DNA of 64,000 bases. Source: DASRHY01 sp035650275 (GTDB lineage: Bacteria; Actinomycetota; Actinomycetes; Propionibacteriales; Kribbellaceae). The notes below the pieces were generated by a model that was not told where the DNA came from, did not search any database, and saw nothing but the letters and a program-made list of their open reading frames with translations. Every line of letters starts with the position of its first letter. Positions within the stretch are counted from its first letter, which is position 1. A program made the position numbers and the translations under genes. Positions 8,920-17,746 of this stretch are shown in pieces. The stretch lies in the NCBI GenBank assembly GCA_035650275.1, contig DASRHY010000008.1, forward strand, positions 1 to 64,000, given 5' to 3'.

Positions 8920-9990
8920 ATGACCGGTGGACTGCGGTACGGCTGGACCACCGGCGCGTGCGCGACCGCGGCCACCACCGCGGCGTACACCGCACTGCTC
9001 ACCGGTGAGTTCCCGGACCCGGTCGGGATCACGCTGCCGAAGGGGCAGCAGCCGACCTTCGCTCTCGCGGTCGAGGAGCTCGACCAGAACCACGCCCAGG
9101 CAGGAGTGGTGAAGGACGCCGGTGACGACCCGGACGTCACGCACGGCGCCCTGGTCCGCGCCACCGTCCGGCACGGCGAGCCCGGAACCGGGGTCGCGTT
9201 CCGCGCCGGCCCGGGCGTGGGCACGGTCACCAAGCCCGGCCTGCCGCTCGAGGTCGGCGAGCCCGCGATCAACCCGGTACCGCGGCAGATGATCCGCGAT
9301 CACGTCGCGCGGGTCGCGGCCGCGTACCACGGCACCGGTGACGTCTCGGTCGAGATCTCGGTCGACCACGGCGAGGAGATCGCGAAGCGCACCTGGAACC
9401 CGCGTCTCGGCATCCTCGGCGGGCTGTCCATCCTGGGCACCACCGGCATCGTCGTGCCGTACTCCTGCTCCGCCTGGATCGACAGCATCCGGCGCGGCAT
9501 CGACGTCGCCCGCGCGGCCGGCTACACGCATGTCGCGGGGTGCACCGGCAGTACGTCGGAACGCGTGGCGCAGGAGCTCTACGGCCTTCCGGACGACGCC
9601 CTGCTCGACATGGGCGACTTCGCCGGCGCGGTCCTGAAGTACCTCAAGCGGCACCCGGTCGAGCGGCTCACCATCGCCGGCGGGATCGGCAAGCTCGCGA
9701 AGCTGGCCGACGGCCATCTCGACCTGCACTCCGGCCGCTCGCAGGTGAACTTCGCCCTGCTGGCCCGGCTCGTCGAGCAGTCCGGTGGCGACCAGGAGCT
9801 CGTTGCCATCGTCGGATCCGCCAACACCGCGCTGGACGCATTGCAACGCTGCCAGGCCGCCGGTTTGCCGCTCGGCGACCTGGTCGCGGCCCGCGCTCGC
9901 GCCACGGCGTACGACGTGCTGAGGCCGGCACCGGTCAAGGTCGACGTCGTCGTGATCGACCGCGCCGGCACCATCGTCGGCCGCGCCTAG
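8920..9990 (+). CDS. cbiD: Cobalt-precorrin-5B C1-methyltransferase
   Basis: A 356-residue CbiD protein that methylates C1 during ring contraction. The signature N-terminus LRYGWTTGACATAATTAA, the LPKGQQP segment, KDAGDDPDVTHG, and GGLSILGTTGIVVPYS are all present. ATG at 8920 begins exactly at the family N-terminus; the longer frame upstream overlaps cobK and is not supported. Its last bases overlap the end of convergent cobM by 4 bp. CbiD together with CobM/CobL is a mixed gene set often seen in actinobacteria. Confidence 0.93.
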   Translation: MTGGLRYGWTTGACATAATTAAYTALLTGEFPDPVGITLPKGQQPTFALAVEELDQNHAQAGVVKDAGDDPDVTHGALVRATVRHGEPGTGVAFRAGPGVGTVTKPGLPLEVGEPAINPVPRQMIRDHVARVAAAYHGTGDVSVEISVDHGEEIAKRTWNPRLGILGGLSILGTTGIVVPYSCSAWIDSIRRGIDVARAAGYTHVAGCTGSTSERVAQELYGLPDDALLDMGDFAGAVLKYLKRHPVERLTIAGGIGKLAKLADGHLDLHSGRSQVNFALLARLVEQSGGDQELVAIVGSANTALDALQRCQAAGLPLGDLVAARARATAYDVLRPAPVKVDVVVIDRAGTIVGRA

Positions 9991-10736
9991 CCCTCGGTTC
10001 GGCATCGGGCGGCGGAGTAGAGGTGACTGTCCGGGAAGGTCGTTGCCGTGAGCACCTTTCCGGCGATGACGACGGCGGTACGGCGGATGCCTGTGGCGCG
10101 GACCTGGTCCGCGATGTCGGCCAGCGTGCCGCGCAGGATCACCTCGTCCGGCCGGCTGGCGTACGCCACCACCGCGACCGGGCAGTCCAGGCCATAGCTC
10201 GGGGTCAGCTCATCCACCAGCCGCTCGATCTGGTCGACCGCCAGGTGCAGCACGATCGTCGCCCGGCTGGCGCCGAGCGTGGCCAGGTCCTCCCCCGGCG
10301 GCATCGCGGTCGACCGGGACGCGACCCGTGTCAGCACCACCGTCTGGCCCACCTCCGGCACGGTCAGCTCACGACCCAGCGACGCGGCCGCCGCCGCGAA
10401 GGCGGGTACGCCGGGCGTCACGTCGTACGAGATCCCGGCCTCGTCCAGCCGCCGGATCTGCTCGGCCATCGCGCTGAACACCGACGGATCGCCGGAGTGC
10501 AGCCTCGCAACGTCGTGGCCTTGGGAGTGGGCCGCGGCCAGCTCGGCGACGATCTCGTCCAGCGTCAGCGGCCAGGAGTCGACCTTCCGAGCCCCGGCCG
10601 GGCACAGCTCGAGCAGCTCGGCCGGTACCAGCGCGCCGGCGTACAGACAGACCGGTGAGGACGCGATCAGGTCCCGCCCGCGGACCGTGATCAGGTCCGC
10701 CGCACCCGGCCCCGCACCGATGAAGTGCACGGTCAT
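9987..10736 (-). CDS. cobM: Precorrin-4 C11-methyltransferase
   Basis: A 249-residue member of the tetrapyrrole methyltransferase family that transfers a methyl group from SAM to C11. It starts MTVHFIGAGPGAADLITVRG, the family's first SAM-binding loop. It also carries VARLHSGDPSVFSAMAEQIRRL and VTPGVPAFAAAAASLGRELT, typical of CobM/CbiF. The ATGA at 10733-10736 overlaps the stop of cobL, so cobL-cobM are coupled. Confidence 0.93.
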   Translation of the reverse strand: MTVHFIGAGPGAADLITVRGRDLIASSPVCLYAGALVPAELLELCPAGARKVDSWPLTLDEIVAELAAAHSQGHDVARLHSGDPSVFSAMAEQIRRLDEAGISYDVTPGVPAFAAAAASLGRELTVPEVGQTVVLTRVASRSTAMPPGEDLATLGASRATIVLHLAVDQIERLVDELTPSYGLDCPVAVVAYASRPDEVILRGTLADIADQVRATGIRRTAVVIAGKVLTATTFPDSHLYSAARCRTEG

Positions 10737-11929
10737 CGCACCACGCTCCAGAGCGTCACGGGCATCGCCGGTCGCCATCCGGTCATGCCACCGAGGGCGG
10801 TCGCCCGGTGCACACCGATCCGGACCAGGTCGCCGCCGAGCCGGGCGTACCAGTCCGCCAGTACCGCGTCGGTCTCGATCGTCACCGCGCTCACCACCAG
10901 CCGCCCGCCCGGCCGCAGCGCCTGCCAGCACGCCTCGATCACGCCGGGGACGCGCCCGCCACCGCCGACGAACACCGCGTCCGGCGGCTCCAGCCCGTCC
11001 AGTGCCACGGGTGCCGTGCCCTCCACCACGGTGAGCTCCGGTACGCCGAGCCCGGCCGCGTTCCGCGCGATCCGCGCGGCCCGCTCGGTGTCGCTCTCGA
11101 TCACGATCGCCCGGCAGGAAGGATGCGTTCGCAGCCACTCGATCGCGATCGAGCCGGCGCCGCCGCCGACGTCCCAGAGCAACTGGCCGGGTACCGGCGC
11201 CAGCCGCGACAGCGCCACCGCCCGGACCTCCCGCTTGGTCAGCTGGCCGTCGTGCTCGAACGCGCCGTCCGGCAGCCCCGGTACGACGGGCAGCAGCGTC
11301 ACCCCCGGCTCGATCGGGCACTCGACCGCGACCACGTTCAGCGGGTCGACGTCGTTGTCGTCCCAGCTCCGGGCGACGCCGGTCCGCAGCTGGGACTCCG
11401 GCGAGCCGAGCCGTTCGAGCACGGTCAGCACCGACTCGCCGTACCCGCGCTCGGTCAGCGCCTCGGCCACCCAGCCGCAGTCCGCGCCGAGCAGCAGCAC
11501 CCGCCTCCCGGGCTGCAGCTCGCGGTACAGCAGCTCGTGCGGCCGGCCGACCAGGCTCACCACCGCGACCTGGTCCTGCGCCCAGCCGAGCCGCGCGCAG
11601 GCCAGCGACACACTCGACGGATGCGGGATCACCCGGACCGCCTCGGGGCCGAGCAGCCGCACCAGCGTCGTACCGATGCCGTGGTACGTCGGGTCGCCAC
11701 TGGCCAGCACGCACACCCGGCGGTCCGCATACTCCGCCAGCAGTCCCGGCAATGCCGACAGCAGCGGCGACGGCCAGGTCACCCGCTGGTGCCCGGACTC
11801 CGGCACGAGGTCGAGCTGCCGGGCACTGCCCATCAGCACGTCCGCGTCCTCGACCGTCCGGCGAGCCGCGGGTGCCAGCCCGTCCCAGCCGTCCGCGCCG
11901 ATCCCGACCACGGTGACCCGATCAGACAT
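10733..11929 (-). CDS. cobL: Precorrin-6Y C5,15-methyltransferase (decarboxylating)
   Basis: A 398-residue two-domain enzyme. The N-terminal CbiE-like tetrapyrrole methylase (MSDRVTVVGIGADGWDGL, VLASGDPTYHGIGTTL) methylates C5. The C-terminal CbiT-like domain (LLWDVGGGAGSIAIEWLRTHP, DAVFVGGGGRVPGVIEACW) methylates C15 and removes the acetate carboxyl of ring C. The ATG at 11929 overlaps the upstream PPOX-type gene by 8 bp and the stop overlaps cobM by 4 bp, giving a three-gene run. Confidence 0.93.
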   Translation of the reverse strand: MSDRVTVVGIGADGWDGLAPAARRTVEDADVLMGSARQLDLVPESGHQRVTWPSPLLSALPGLLAEYADRRVCVLASGDPTYHGIGTTLVRLLGPEAVRVIPHPSSVSLACARLGWAQDQVAVVSLVGRPHELLYRELQPGRRVLLLGADCGWVAEALTERGYGESVLTVLERLGSPESQLRTGVARSWDDNDVDPLNVVAVECPIEPGVTLLPVVPGLPDGAFEHDGQLTKREVRAVALSRLAPVPGQLLWDVGGGAGSIAIEWLRTHPSCRAIVIESDTERAARIARNAAGLGVPELTVVEGTAPVALDGLEPPDAVFVGGGGRVPGVIEACWQALRPGGRLVVSAVTIETDAVLADWYARLGGDLVRIGVHRATALGGMTGWRPAMPVTLWSVVR

Positions 11930-12329
11930 TGCCAAGCACCCTGGTGACCGCGATCTCGAGCACGACCCGCTGCGGGTTGACCCGCGGCACCCGGTAGCGC
12001 CGCGCGTAGCGACGCTCCGCGTCCGCGACGGCGTCCGGCTCGCGTCGTACCACGGCGCGTCCCTCCAGCGTCGACCACCGCCGCCCGTCCACCTGGCAGA
12101 CTGCGACAACACCGTTGCCGGCAGCAACGTTCCGTGCCTTGTACGACGTACCTGAGCAGATCACCCGAGCCGTCGCTGTCGCCAGGTCAAGCGTGACGCC
12201 TACGGGTACGACGTGCGGCGTGCCGTCGGCCCGCAGCGTGGTCAGAGTGCACAGATGCCGCTCGGTCCAGAAGTCGGCGAACCCGGAACCACGCGCTGTC
12301 AGGTCCTCGGCGGACTCGATCCTCGACAC
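11922..12329 (-). CDS. Pyridoxamine-phosphate-oxidase-fold, probable F420-dependent oxidoreductase
   Basis: A 135-residue split-barrel protein. The segment HLCTLTTLRADGTPHVVPVGVTLD is the strand pair typical of PPOX-class proteins, and actinobacterial members of this size commonly bind F420. GTG at 12329 is the first start in frame. It leads the cobL-cobM run and overlaps cobL by 8 bp. A direct role in cobalamin synthesis is not established, and the substrate is unknown. Confidence 0.75.
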   Translation of the reverse strand: MSRIESAEDLTARGSGFADFWTERHLCTLTTLRADGTPHVVPVGVTLDLATATARVICSGTSYKARNVAAGNGVVAVCQVDGRRWSTLEGRAVVRREPDAVADAERRYARRYRVPRVNPQRVVLEIAVTRVLGNV

Positions 12330-12356
12330 GCGGGCAAGCCTAGACGCAACGACCGG

Positions 12357-12384
12357 AGAGCCGTGCGCCGTGACGCACGGCTCT
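12357..12384 (-). terminator. Hairpin after ABC exporter operon
   Basis: A perfect 11-bp stem (AGAGCCGTGCG / CGCACGGCTCT) with a 6-base loop lies just beyond the permease stop at 12400. It has no T tract, as is common in high-GC actinobacteria. Confidence 0.55.
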
Positions 12385-12399
12385 GCGGACGCAAGCGCA

Positions 12400-13992
12400 C
12401 TAACCGATGTCGCGGCGGCGGAAGCCGGCCAGGCCGGCTACCGTCAGGGCGACCGCGATGGCCGCCAGCCAGATCAGCGGCGCGGCGGTCATCTCACCGC
12501 CCGGAAGCCGCGGCACGTGCGCGTACGGCGAGATGTCCATCACCTCCTGGCGCAGCTCGAACAGCGAGCCGAACTCGCCGATCAGCAGGAAGGCGACCAG
12601 GAACACCCAGGCCAGCGGGCTCCAGCGCGGCAGCAGCCCGAACAGCGTGGCCACGATTCCGACCAGGATCCACACCGCTGGGATCTGGACCAGTGAGGCA
12701 CCGACCACCCGGCTGAAGGCCCGGCCCATGTCGCCGGTCTGCGCACCGTGCGCGAGCCCGGCGCCGACCCCGCCCGCGACCACCAGCAGCGCGGAGCCGA
12801 GGAACGCCAGGCTCAGGTGGCTCATCGCGAACGACGGCCGGCTGACCGCGGTGGCGAGCACCGGTTCTGCCCGCTGCGAGGTCTCCTCCGAGCGCAGCCG
12901 GAGCGCGGACTGCACGCCGTACGCCGAGGCGACCACGGCGAGGATGCCGAGCTCGGCCGCGAAGAACGCGTCGGTCAGGCCGGAGACGCCGCCCATCTTG
13001 GTGATCATCTCCCGCGCGTTCTCGTTGTCGAGGATGCTGCCGATGTCCGCGGCGATGTTGCCCATCACCGCGCCGATCAGCAGGAAGCCGACGGTCCAGG
13101 CGAGCAGCGAGCCGCGCTGCAAGCGCCACGCCAGCGCCAGCGGGCTGCGCAGCCAGCCGGCGGCGTCCGGCGGACCCGGCCGCGGCCGAACCAGCCCGGC
13201 CCCGTGGTCGCGCCGGGCGACCAGCGCGTACGACGCCGCAATGGCCGCGACGATGAAGACCAGGAAGACCAGCAGCACCCACCAGCGGTTGCCCGCGTAC
13301 GGACGCAGGTGCAGCACCCAGCCGAGTGGCGACAACCAGGACAGCCAGCCCGGCCCGGAGGTGTCGCCGACGGCGCGCAGCACGTAGAACACGCCCAGCG
13401 TGGTGGCGGCGATACCGTTCGCGGTCCGCGCGTTCTCGGTGACCTGCGCGGCGACCGCGGCGATCGCGGCTCCGGTGCAGGCGACCGCGGCCCAGCCGGC
13501 CCCGAACGCGACCGAGCCGGCGAACGGCAGCCCGACCGCGGTCAGCCCGAGGGCGGTGAGGGTGCCGATGGTGATGCCGGTCGCGCAGGTCACGATCAGG
13601 CCCGCGGTGAGCGCGGCGTACCGGCCGACCACCGCTGAGCCGATCAGCTCGAGCCGGCCCGCCTCCTCGTTCGCCCGGGTGTGCCGGATCAGGGTGAAGA
13701 ACGCGAGCACGGCGAGGAACAGCGCGTACAGGCCCTTCAGCTTGATCATCGACACCTCGCCGAGCGAGGTCACGTCGTACACCCGTCCGTACATCGCGAT
13801 CAGCGCCGGCGAGTTGTTGATCGCCTCGGCCGCCTTGATCCGGGACGCCTCGTCCGGGAACACCTTGACCGACGCCTGCGCGGACCCGATCGCGAGCAGC
13901 ACGAAGATGGCTGTCCAGACCGGCAGCACGATCCGGTCGCGGCGCAGCGCCAGGCGGGTCAGCGCCGCCGTACCGGTCAGGTTCTGTCGCAT
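12400..13992 (-). CDS. ABC exporter permease (polyketide-antibiotic exporter type)
   Basis: A 530-residue membrane protein with about twelve hydrophobic segments in two homologous halves, each opening with an arginine-rich helix (LALRRDRIVLPVW; LALAWRLQRGSLLAW). The IRHTRANEEAGRLELIGSAVVGR and LRSEETSQRAEPVLATAVSR segments are the conserved E-E-x-x-R loops of the ABC-2 exporter family named after polyketide antibiotic export. Its start overlaps the ATPase stop by one base (TGATG), so the two are coupled. The substrate is unknown. Confidence 0.88.
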   Translation of the reverse strand: MRQNLTGTAALTRLALRRDRIVLPVWTAIFVLLAIGSAQASVKVFPDEASRIKAAEAINNSPALIAMYGRVYDVTSLGEVSMIKLKGLYALFLAVLAFFTLIRHTRANEEAGRLELIGSAVVGRYAALTAGLIVTCATGITIGTLTALGLTAVGLPFAGSVAFGAGWAAVACTGAAIAAVAAQVTENARTANGIAATTLGVFYVLRAVGDTSGPGWLSWLSPLGWVLHLRPYAGNRWWVLLVFLVFIVAAIAASYALVARRDHGAGLVRPRPGPPDAAGWLRSPLALAWRLQRGSLLAWTVGFLLIGAVMGNIAADIGSILDNENAREMITKMGGVSGLTDAFFAAELGILAVVASAYGVQSALRLRSEETSQRAEPVLATAVSRPSFAMSHLSLAFLGSALLVVAGGVGAGLAHGAQTGDMGRAFSRVVGASLVQIPAVWILVGIVATLFGLLPRWSPLAWVFLVAFLLIGEFGSLFELRQEVMDISPYAHVPRLPGGEMTAAPLIWLAAIAVALTVAGLAGFRRRDIG

Positions 13993-14930
13993 CAGACCGT
14001 CACCTCGGCTGCGTGCTTGCCGTTCGCCGCGCCGATCTCGTCCTGGTAGTGCCGCAGGAACAGCTCCTCCAGCGTCGGCGGCTGACTGGTCAGGCTGTGG
14101 ATGCCGCTCGCGGTCAGCACCTTCAGCGTGTCGCCGAGCTTCGCGGTATCCACCTCGAAGTGCACCCGGTTGCCCTGCACGTCGAGCTCGTGCACACCGT
14201 CCAGCGCGGCCAGGCCGTAGGGTACGGTGTCGAGCTCGGCATGCACCGAGGTCCGGGTCAGGTGCCGCATCTCGGCCAGCGTGCCGGACTCGACCACCTT
14301 GCCGAGCCGGATGATGCTGACCCGGTCACAGAGCGCCTCCACCTCGGACAGGATGTGGCTGGACAGCAGCACGGTGCGGTCTCGCTCACGCTCCTCCTCG
14401 ATGCACTGCCGGAAAACCTCCTCCATCAGCGGGTCGAGGCCGGACGTCGGCTCGTCCAGGACCAGCAGCTCGACGTCGGACGCGAGCGCGGCGACCAGCG
14501 CCACCTTCTGCCGGTTGCCCTTGGAGTAGGTGCGGCCCTTCTTCGTCGGGTCCAGGTCGAACCTCTCCAGCAGCGAGGCCTTCTTCTTCTCGAACGCGCC
14601 GTCCCCCCGACCGCCGCGCAGCCGGCCGAGCAGGTCGATCACCTCGCCGCCGCTCAGGTTCGCCCACAGGTTCACGTCGCCCGGCACGTACGCGAGCCGG
14701 CGGTGCAGATCCACCGCATCCCGCCACGGATCTCCGCCGAGCAGCGAGACGTCGCCGGAGTCGGCGCGCAGCAGGCCGAGCAGGACACGGATCGTGGTGG
14801 ACTTCCCGGAGCCGTTGGGGCCGAGGAAGCCGTGCACCTCGCCCGTCGTGACGGACAGGTCGAGGCCATCGAGTGCGTGGGTCCGACCGAACGACTTGTG
14901 CAGTCCGGAGACCGATATCGCGGTTGTCAT
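13992..14930 (-). CDS. ABC exporter ATP-binding protein
   Basis: A 312-residue ATPase with Walker A GPNGSGKST (38-46), signature YSKGNRQKVALVAAL in place of LSGGQ, Walker B LLVLDEPTSGLD and the switch His in LLSSHILSEVE. The YSKGN signature is common in this drug-exporter branch. It drives the permease encoded directly downstream. The divergent MarR gene, 96 bp away, is the probable regulator. Confidence 0.92.
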   Translation of the reverse strand: MTTAISVSGLHKSFGRTHALDGLDLSVTTGEVHGFLGPNGSGKSTTIRVLLGLLRADSGDVSLLGGDPWRDAVDLHRRLAYVPGDVNLWANLSGGEVIDLLGRLRGGRGDGAFEKKKASLLERFDLDPTKKGRTYSKGNRQKVALVAALASDVELLVLDEPTSGLDPLMEEVFRQCIEEERERDRTVLLSSHILSEVEALCDRVSIIRLGKVVESGTLAEMRHLTRTSVHAELDTVPYGLAALDGVHELDVQGNRVHFEVDTAKLGDTLKVLTASGIHSLTSQPPTLEELFLRHYQDEIGAANGKHAAEVTV

Positions 14931-14944
14931 GATTCAGACGCTAC

Positions 14945-14959
14945 ACTTCATTCAGAAGT
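14945..14959. promoter_or_regulatory. Possible MarR operator
   Basis: The inverted repeat ACTTC-ATTCA-GAAGT lies in the AT-rich centre of the 96-bp gap between the divergent exporter operon and MarR gene. It is short, so the call rests mostly on position. Confidence 0.35.
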
Positions 14960-15026
14960 TTGTGAATTTTCCTAACGCGGCTCTCACACGCGGTGCCGGG
15001 GACCCCGGGGTGGCAGAGGAGATGAT

Positions 15027-15533
15027 GTGTCAGTGAATCGACCGACCGCCCGCGACGAGGACGCAGTCCGCCGCTTCATCGAGCGGTTCGCCGCCGTTCT
15101 GGTCGAGTCCGGTTTCCCGCGGATGCCGGCCCGGATCTTCGTCGCCGTGCTGGCCAGCGAACGGGGTCGGATGACCGCTGCCGAGCTCGCCGAGACCCTG
15201 CACGCCAGCCCGGCAGCGATCTCCGGCGGCGTCCGCTTCCTCACCCAGAACTACCTGGTCAGCCGCGAGCGCGAGCCCGGCAGCCGGCGGGACGTGTACG
15301 TCGTGCACGACGACGCACTGATGGAGTCGACGATGGGTCGTGGACCGCTGCTGGCCCGCTGGGCCGCCAGCCTCCGCGACGGCGTCGACGCGGTCGGACC
15401 GGAGTCGCCCGCGGGCACGCGCGTCAGCACCACCCTTGCCTACGCCGAGTTCGTGCTCGAGGAGCTCGAGGGCATGATCAAACGCTGGCAGGAGCACAAG
15501 ACCGGGCTCGAGCGCTCCGCCGGTGAGTCCTGA
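15027..15533 (+). CDS. MarR-family transcriptional regulator
   Basis: A 168-residue winged-helix protein. The recognition region AAELAETLHASPAAISGGVRFLTQ and the wing segment SREREPGSRRDVYVV are of the MarR/GbsR-like type paired with drug ABC exporters. GTG at 15027 follows AGAGGAG; another GTG two codons on is possible. It is divergent from the exporter genes, which it likely represses. It ends 6 bp from the convergent carboxypeptidase gene. Confidence 0.85.
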   Translation: MSVNRPTARDEDAVRRFIERFAAVLVESGFPRMPARIFVAVLASERGRMTAAELAETLHASPAAISGGVRFLTQNYLVSREREPGSRRDVYVVHDDALMESTMGRGPLLARWAASLRDGVDAVGPESPAGTRVSTTLAYAEFVLEELEGMIKRWQEHKTGLERSAGES

Positions 15534-15539
15534 CCGTCG

Positions 15540-16571
15540 TTACTCCTCGTGCGGGTTGTCGACCGACTCGCCGCGCAGCGGGATGGCGTCCGCACGGGCT
15601 GGGTCCTGGGTGGTCACGGTGCCCTCAGCGACCGCCTCGGCCAGCGCGGCCATCGTGATGTACGCGGTGCGCACCAGCATTCCCGAGCTCTTCTGCCCGA
15701 TGTCGCCGCGCAGCTCGACGAGCACACTGCCCGCACCGCGGATCCCGTACGAGTTCCGGGCGATGCCGCGCGGCAGCGTGCCCGGGTACTGGCTGATCTC
15801 GGCGAACCCGTAGTGCGCCAGGGTGTCGTCGATGACCACGCACATCTGCTTGGACAGCGTGACCGCGGATGCCGGCGCGTCCGGGTGGTTCGGCCAGAAG
15901 ATCGACCCGGTGATCATCTCGCCGTCGTCGTTGACGTACGAGCCCTGGTGGTGGAAGTCGACGACATGCTGCGGCTGGTACCGGATCGCGGTGCGCTGGA
16001 CCGCGGCGGCCTCCGGCACTGGGTTGGCCTCCGGTGCGACCGCGGGGTCGTGCCAGCGGTTCACGTCGAACCCGACGCCCGGCGTGCAGAACGCGCCCGA
16101 GCAGTCCGGGTCGTGGTTCTCCCGCTGGAAGCGCTCGGCACCGTCCGGGTTCACCTTCGGGATCACCAGCAGGGTGATCTGGGACAGGATCGCGTCCCAG
16201 CCGGCACCGCCGTTGCCCGCTCGCTGCAGCAGCTGCAGTGCGGCCTCGGTACCGAGCGGCTCGTTTCCGTGCTGCTGGGTGATGTAGAGAACCTTCACCG
16301 GTCCGGTGCCGACCTTGGCGAGGTACAGGTCGCGGCCCTCGTTGGATTGGCCCACCGTCTCCAACGACACCCGGCCCCTGGTCTGCCGGGTGATCTGCCG
16401 CAACGCCGCGACCATCTCGTCGTAGTTGTGCAGCCGTTCGAGTCTGACCTGCTGGTTGTCCTGGACCCACGGGCCGTTCGGCACGGTCTGCGGATCGGCG
16501 CTCGCGACGCCGACGGGAACCAGCATCGCGGAGAGAAGGGCGAGGGTGAGGGCGGGAATCAGTCGGCGCAT
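15540..16571 (-). CDS. Secreted M14 zinc carboxypeptidase
   Basis: A 343-residue protein with a Sec-type signal peptide (MRRLIPALTLALLSAMLVPVGVASADP; cleavage probably near ASA-DP, residue 26). The zinc ligands of M14 peptidases are visible as His101 and Glu104 in QQHGNEPLG and His207 or His208 in VVDFHHQG. The catalytic Glu is probably in VLVELRGD. NPDGAERFQR and FDVNRW are family motifs for carboxylate and substrate binding. It acts outside the cell, removing C-terminal residues from peptides or trimming wall peptides. It is a single gene on this strand. Confidence 0.88.
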   Translation of the reverse strand: MRRLIPALTLALLSAMLVPVGVASADPQTVPNGPWVQDNQQVRLERLHNYDEMVAALRQITRQTRGRVSLETVGQSNEGRDLYLAKVGTGPVKVLYITQQHGNEPLGTEAALQLLQRAGNGGAGWDAILSQITLLVIPKVNPDGAERFQRENHDPDCSGAFCTPGVGFDVNRWHDPAVAPEANPVPEAAAVQRTAIRYQPQHVVDFHHQGSYVNDDGEMITGSIFWPNHPDAPASAVTLSKQMCVVIDDTLAHYGFAEISQYPGTLPRGIARNSYGIRGAGSVLVELRGDIGQKSSGMLVRTAYITMAALAEAVAEGTVTTQDPARADAIPLRGESVDNPHEE

Positions 16572-16712
16572 GGCGGGGCACCTCTCGGAAAGCGATTACT
16601 GCCGACGTTAGTGAGACGGTACGACGCTCGCAACGCGGCCCGGCACGTCGTCCGACCCGGTCGGGTCGAGGAGCAGGGAACGCGGACGGCAGGTCGTTCG
16701 TTACAGACACGA

Positions 16713-16759
16713 CAGCAGCGCACCCCGGCGGGCGGGCCGGGGCGCGCTGCTCTCTTTTG
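16713..16759. terminator. Strong GC-rich hairpin
   Basis: A long stem (AGCAGCGC-A-CCCCGGC pairing with GCCGGGG-C-GCGCTGCT) spans 16713-16751. On the plus strand it is followed by CTCTTTT, although the flanking genes lie on the minus strand. It sits just past the end of the peptidase fragment gene and probably ends minus-strand transcription. The plus-strand T tract has no obvious gene to serve. Confidence 0.6.
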
Positions 16760-16777
16760 TCGCTCAGGTCTCTTCGC

Positions 16778-17152
16778 TCAGCCGGCCGAGTTGTTCGCGA
16801 CCGTGTCCAGCACCCGCTGCAGCACCGGGTTCGGCCGGTCCGCGTGGGTCGCGGCCTTGCTCCGTGGCAGGTGGACGACGTTCCCGTCCACCGGACCGTC
16901 GACCGGGTACACGGACAGCTCCGCGGGCAGCGGCGACGTGCCGCAGACCTGGTCCTTGCCCGGCAGCTCACCGCCGAACACGAACCGGTCCCCGATCGCC
17001 TCGGTACACGCTGACGGGCCGCCGACGTACTGGCCGTGCATGCCCTCGTCGTCGATCGCGACGAACCGAGTCGCCCGCGCGGTGTCCTGGTGCGTGCGCA
17101 GCGAGCCCTCGTACGCCGTCGCCGGGTCCAGCTCGCGTGGCGCGGCGGCCAT
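16778..17152 (-). pseudogene. C-terminal fragment of S33-type secreted tripeptidyl aminopeptidase
   Basis: A 124-residue frame matching only the C-terminal (TAP) domain of secreted alpha/beta-hydrolase peptidases. It has LDPATAYEGSLRTHQDTA, the DDEGMHGQYVG segment where the catalytic His would lie, and paired cysteines in SACTEAIGD and DQVCGTSP. The first roughly 350 residues, with signal peptide and nucleophile, are absent. Its ATG follows the TetR stop codon without a gap (TAG-ATG), so it could still be translated by reinitiation. The junction looks like a deletion. Confidence 0.7.
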
Positions 17153-17746
17153 CTACAAGGGCAATCCCTCATCCAGGTGCGCGAACGCGCCGTCGAGCAG
17201 CCCCAGATAGTCCTGCAGCCGGTGACTGCCCGACGCCTGCGCCGTCGCCATCACGACGCCGACCACAGCACCCGCCCAGGTGCGCACGGCCATGTCGTCC
17301 GGCGCCCGGCCGCACCGTTCCGCGGCGAGGCCGGCGAGCATATCGATGCTGGCGTAGAGCTGGTCCATCATCTTGGCCCGCAACTCCGGAGCATTGAAGA
17401 CCAGCTGCTGGCGCTGGTTCTCCAGCTCCCAGTCGTCGGGTGTCACTGCGCTCAGCGCATGCCGCATGGTCGCGCGCAACGCCTCGGTCGGTGACAGCCC
17501 GGGTGGCTGGGTCCGGAACGCCTCCATCATCATCGGGTCCAGCCGGTCGTAGAGCACCGTGTCTTCCTTGGTCGGGAAGTACCGGAAGAACGTGGCCGGC
17601 GACACCTCCGCCGCCTTGGCGATCTGGTCGACGGTCGTCTCGGTGTAGCCCTGCTCGCTGAACAGCCGCAGCGCGTGCTCCTGGATGGTCGCCCGGGTCC
17701 GCGCCTTCTTGAGCTCGCGGAGCCCGGGCGACTTGTCCGTTGTCAT
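17153..17746 (-). CDS. TetR-family regulator of MFS exporter
   Basis: A 197-residue TetR protein. The helix-turn-helix is IAKAAEVSPATFFRYFPTKED (about residues 40-60), with ATIQEHALRLFSEQGYTETTVDQI before it, and a MftR-like C-terminal domain follows. Its ATGA overlaps the stop of the upstream MFS gene, so both are made from one mRNA, and the likely operator is upstream of the MFS gene at 19308-19339. Repressor and exporter in one operon give simple drug-responsive feedback. Confidence 0.88.
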   Translation of the reverse strand: MTTDKSPGLRELKKARTRATIQEHALRLFSEQGYTETTVDQIAKAAEVSPATFFRYFPTKEDTVLYDRLDPMMMEAFRTQPPGLSPTEALRATMRHALSAVTPDDWELENQRQQLVFNAPELRAKMMDQLYASIDMLAGLAAERCGRAPDDMAVRTWAGAVVGVVMATAQASGSHRLQDYLGLLDGAFAHLDEGLPL

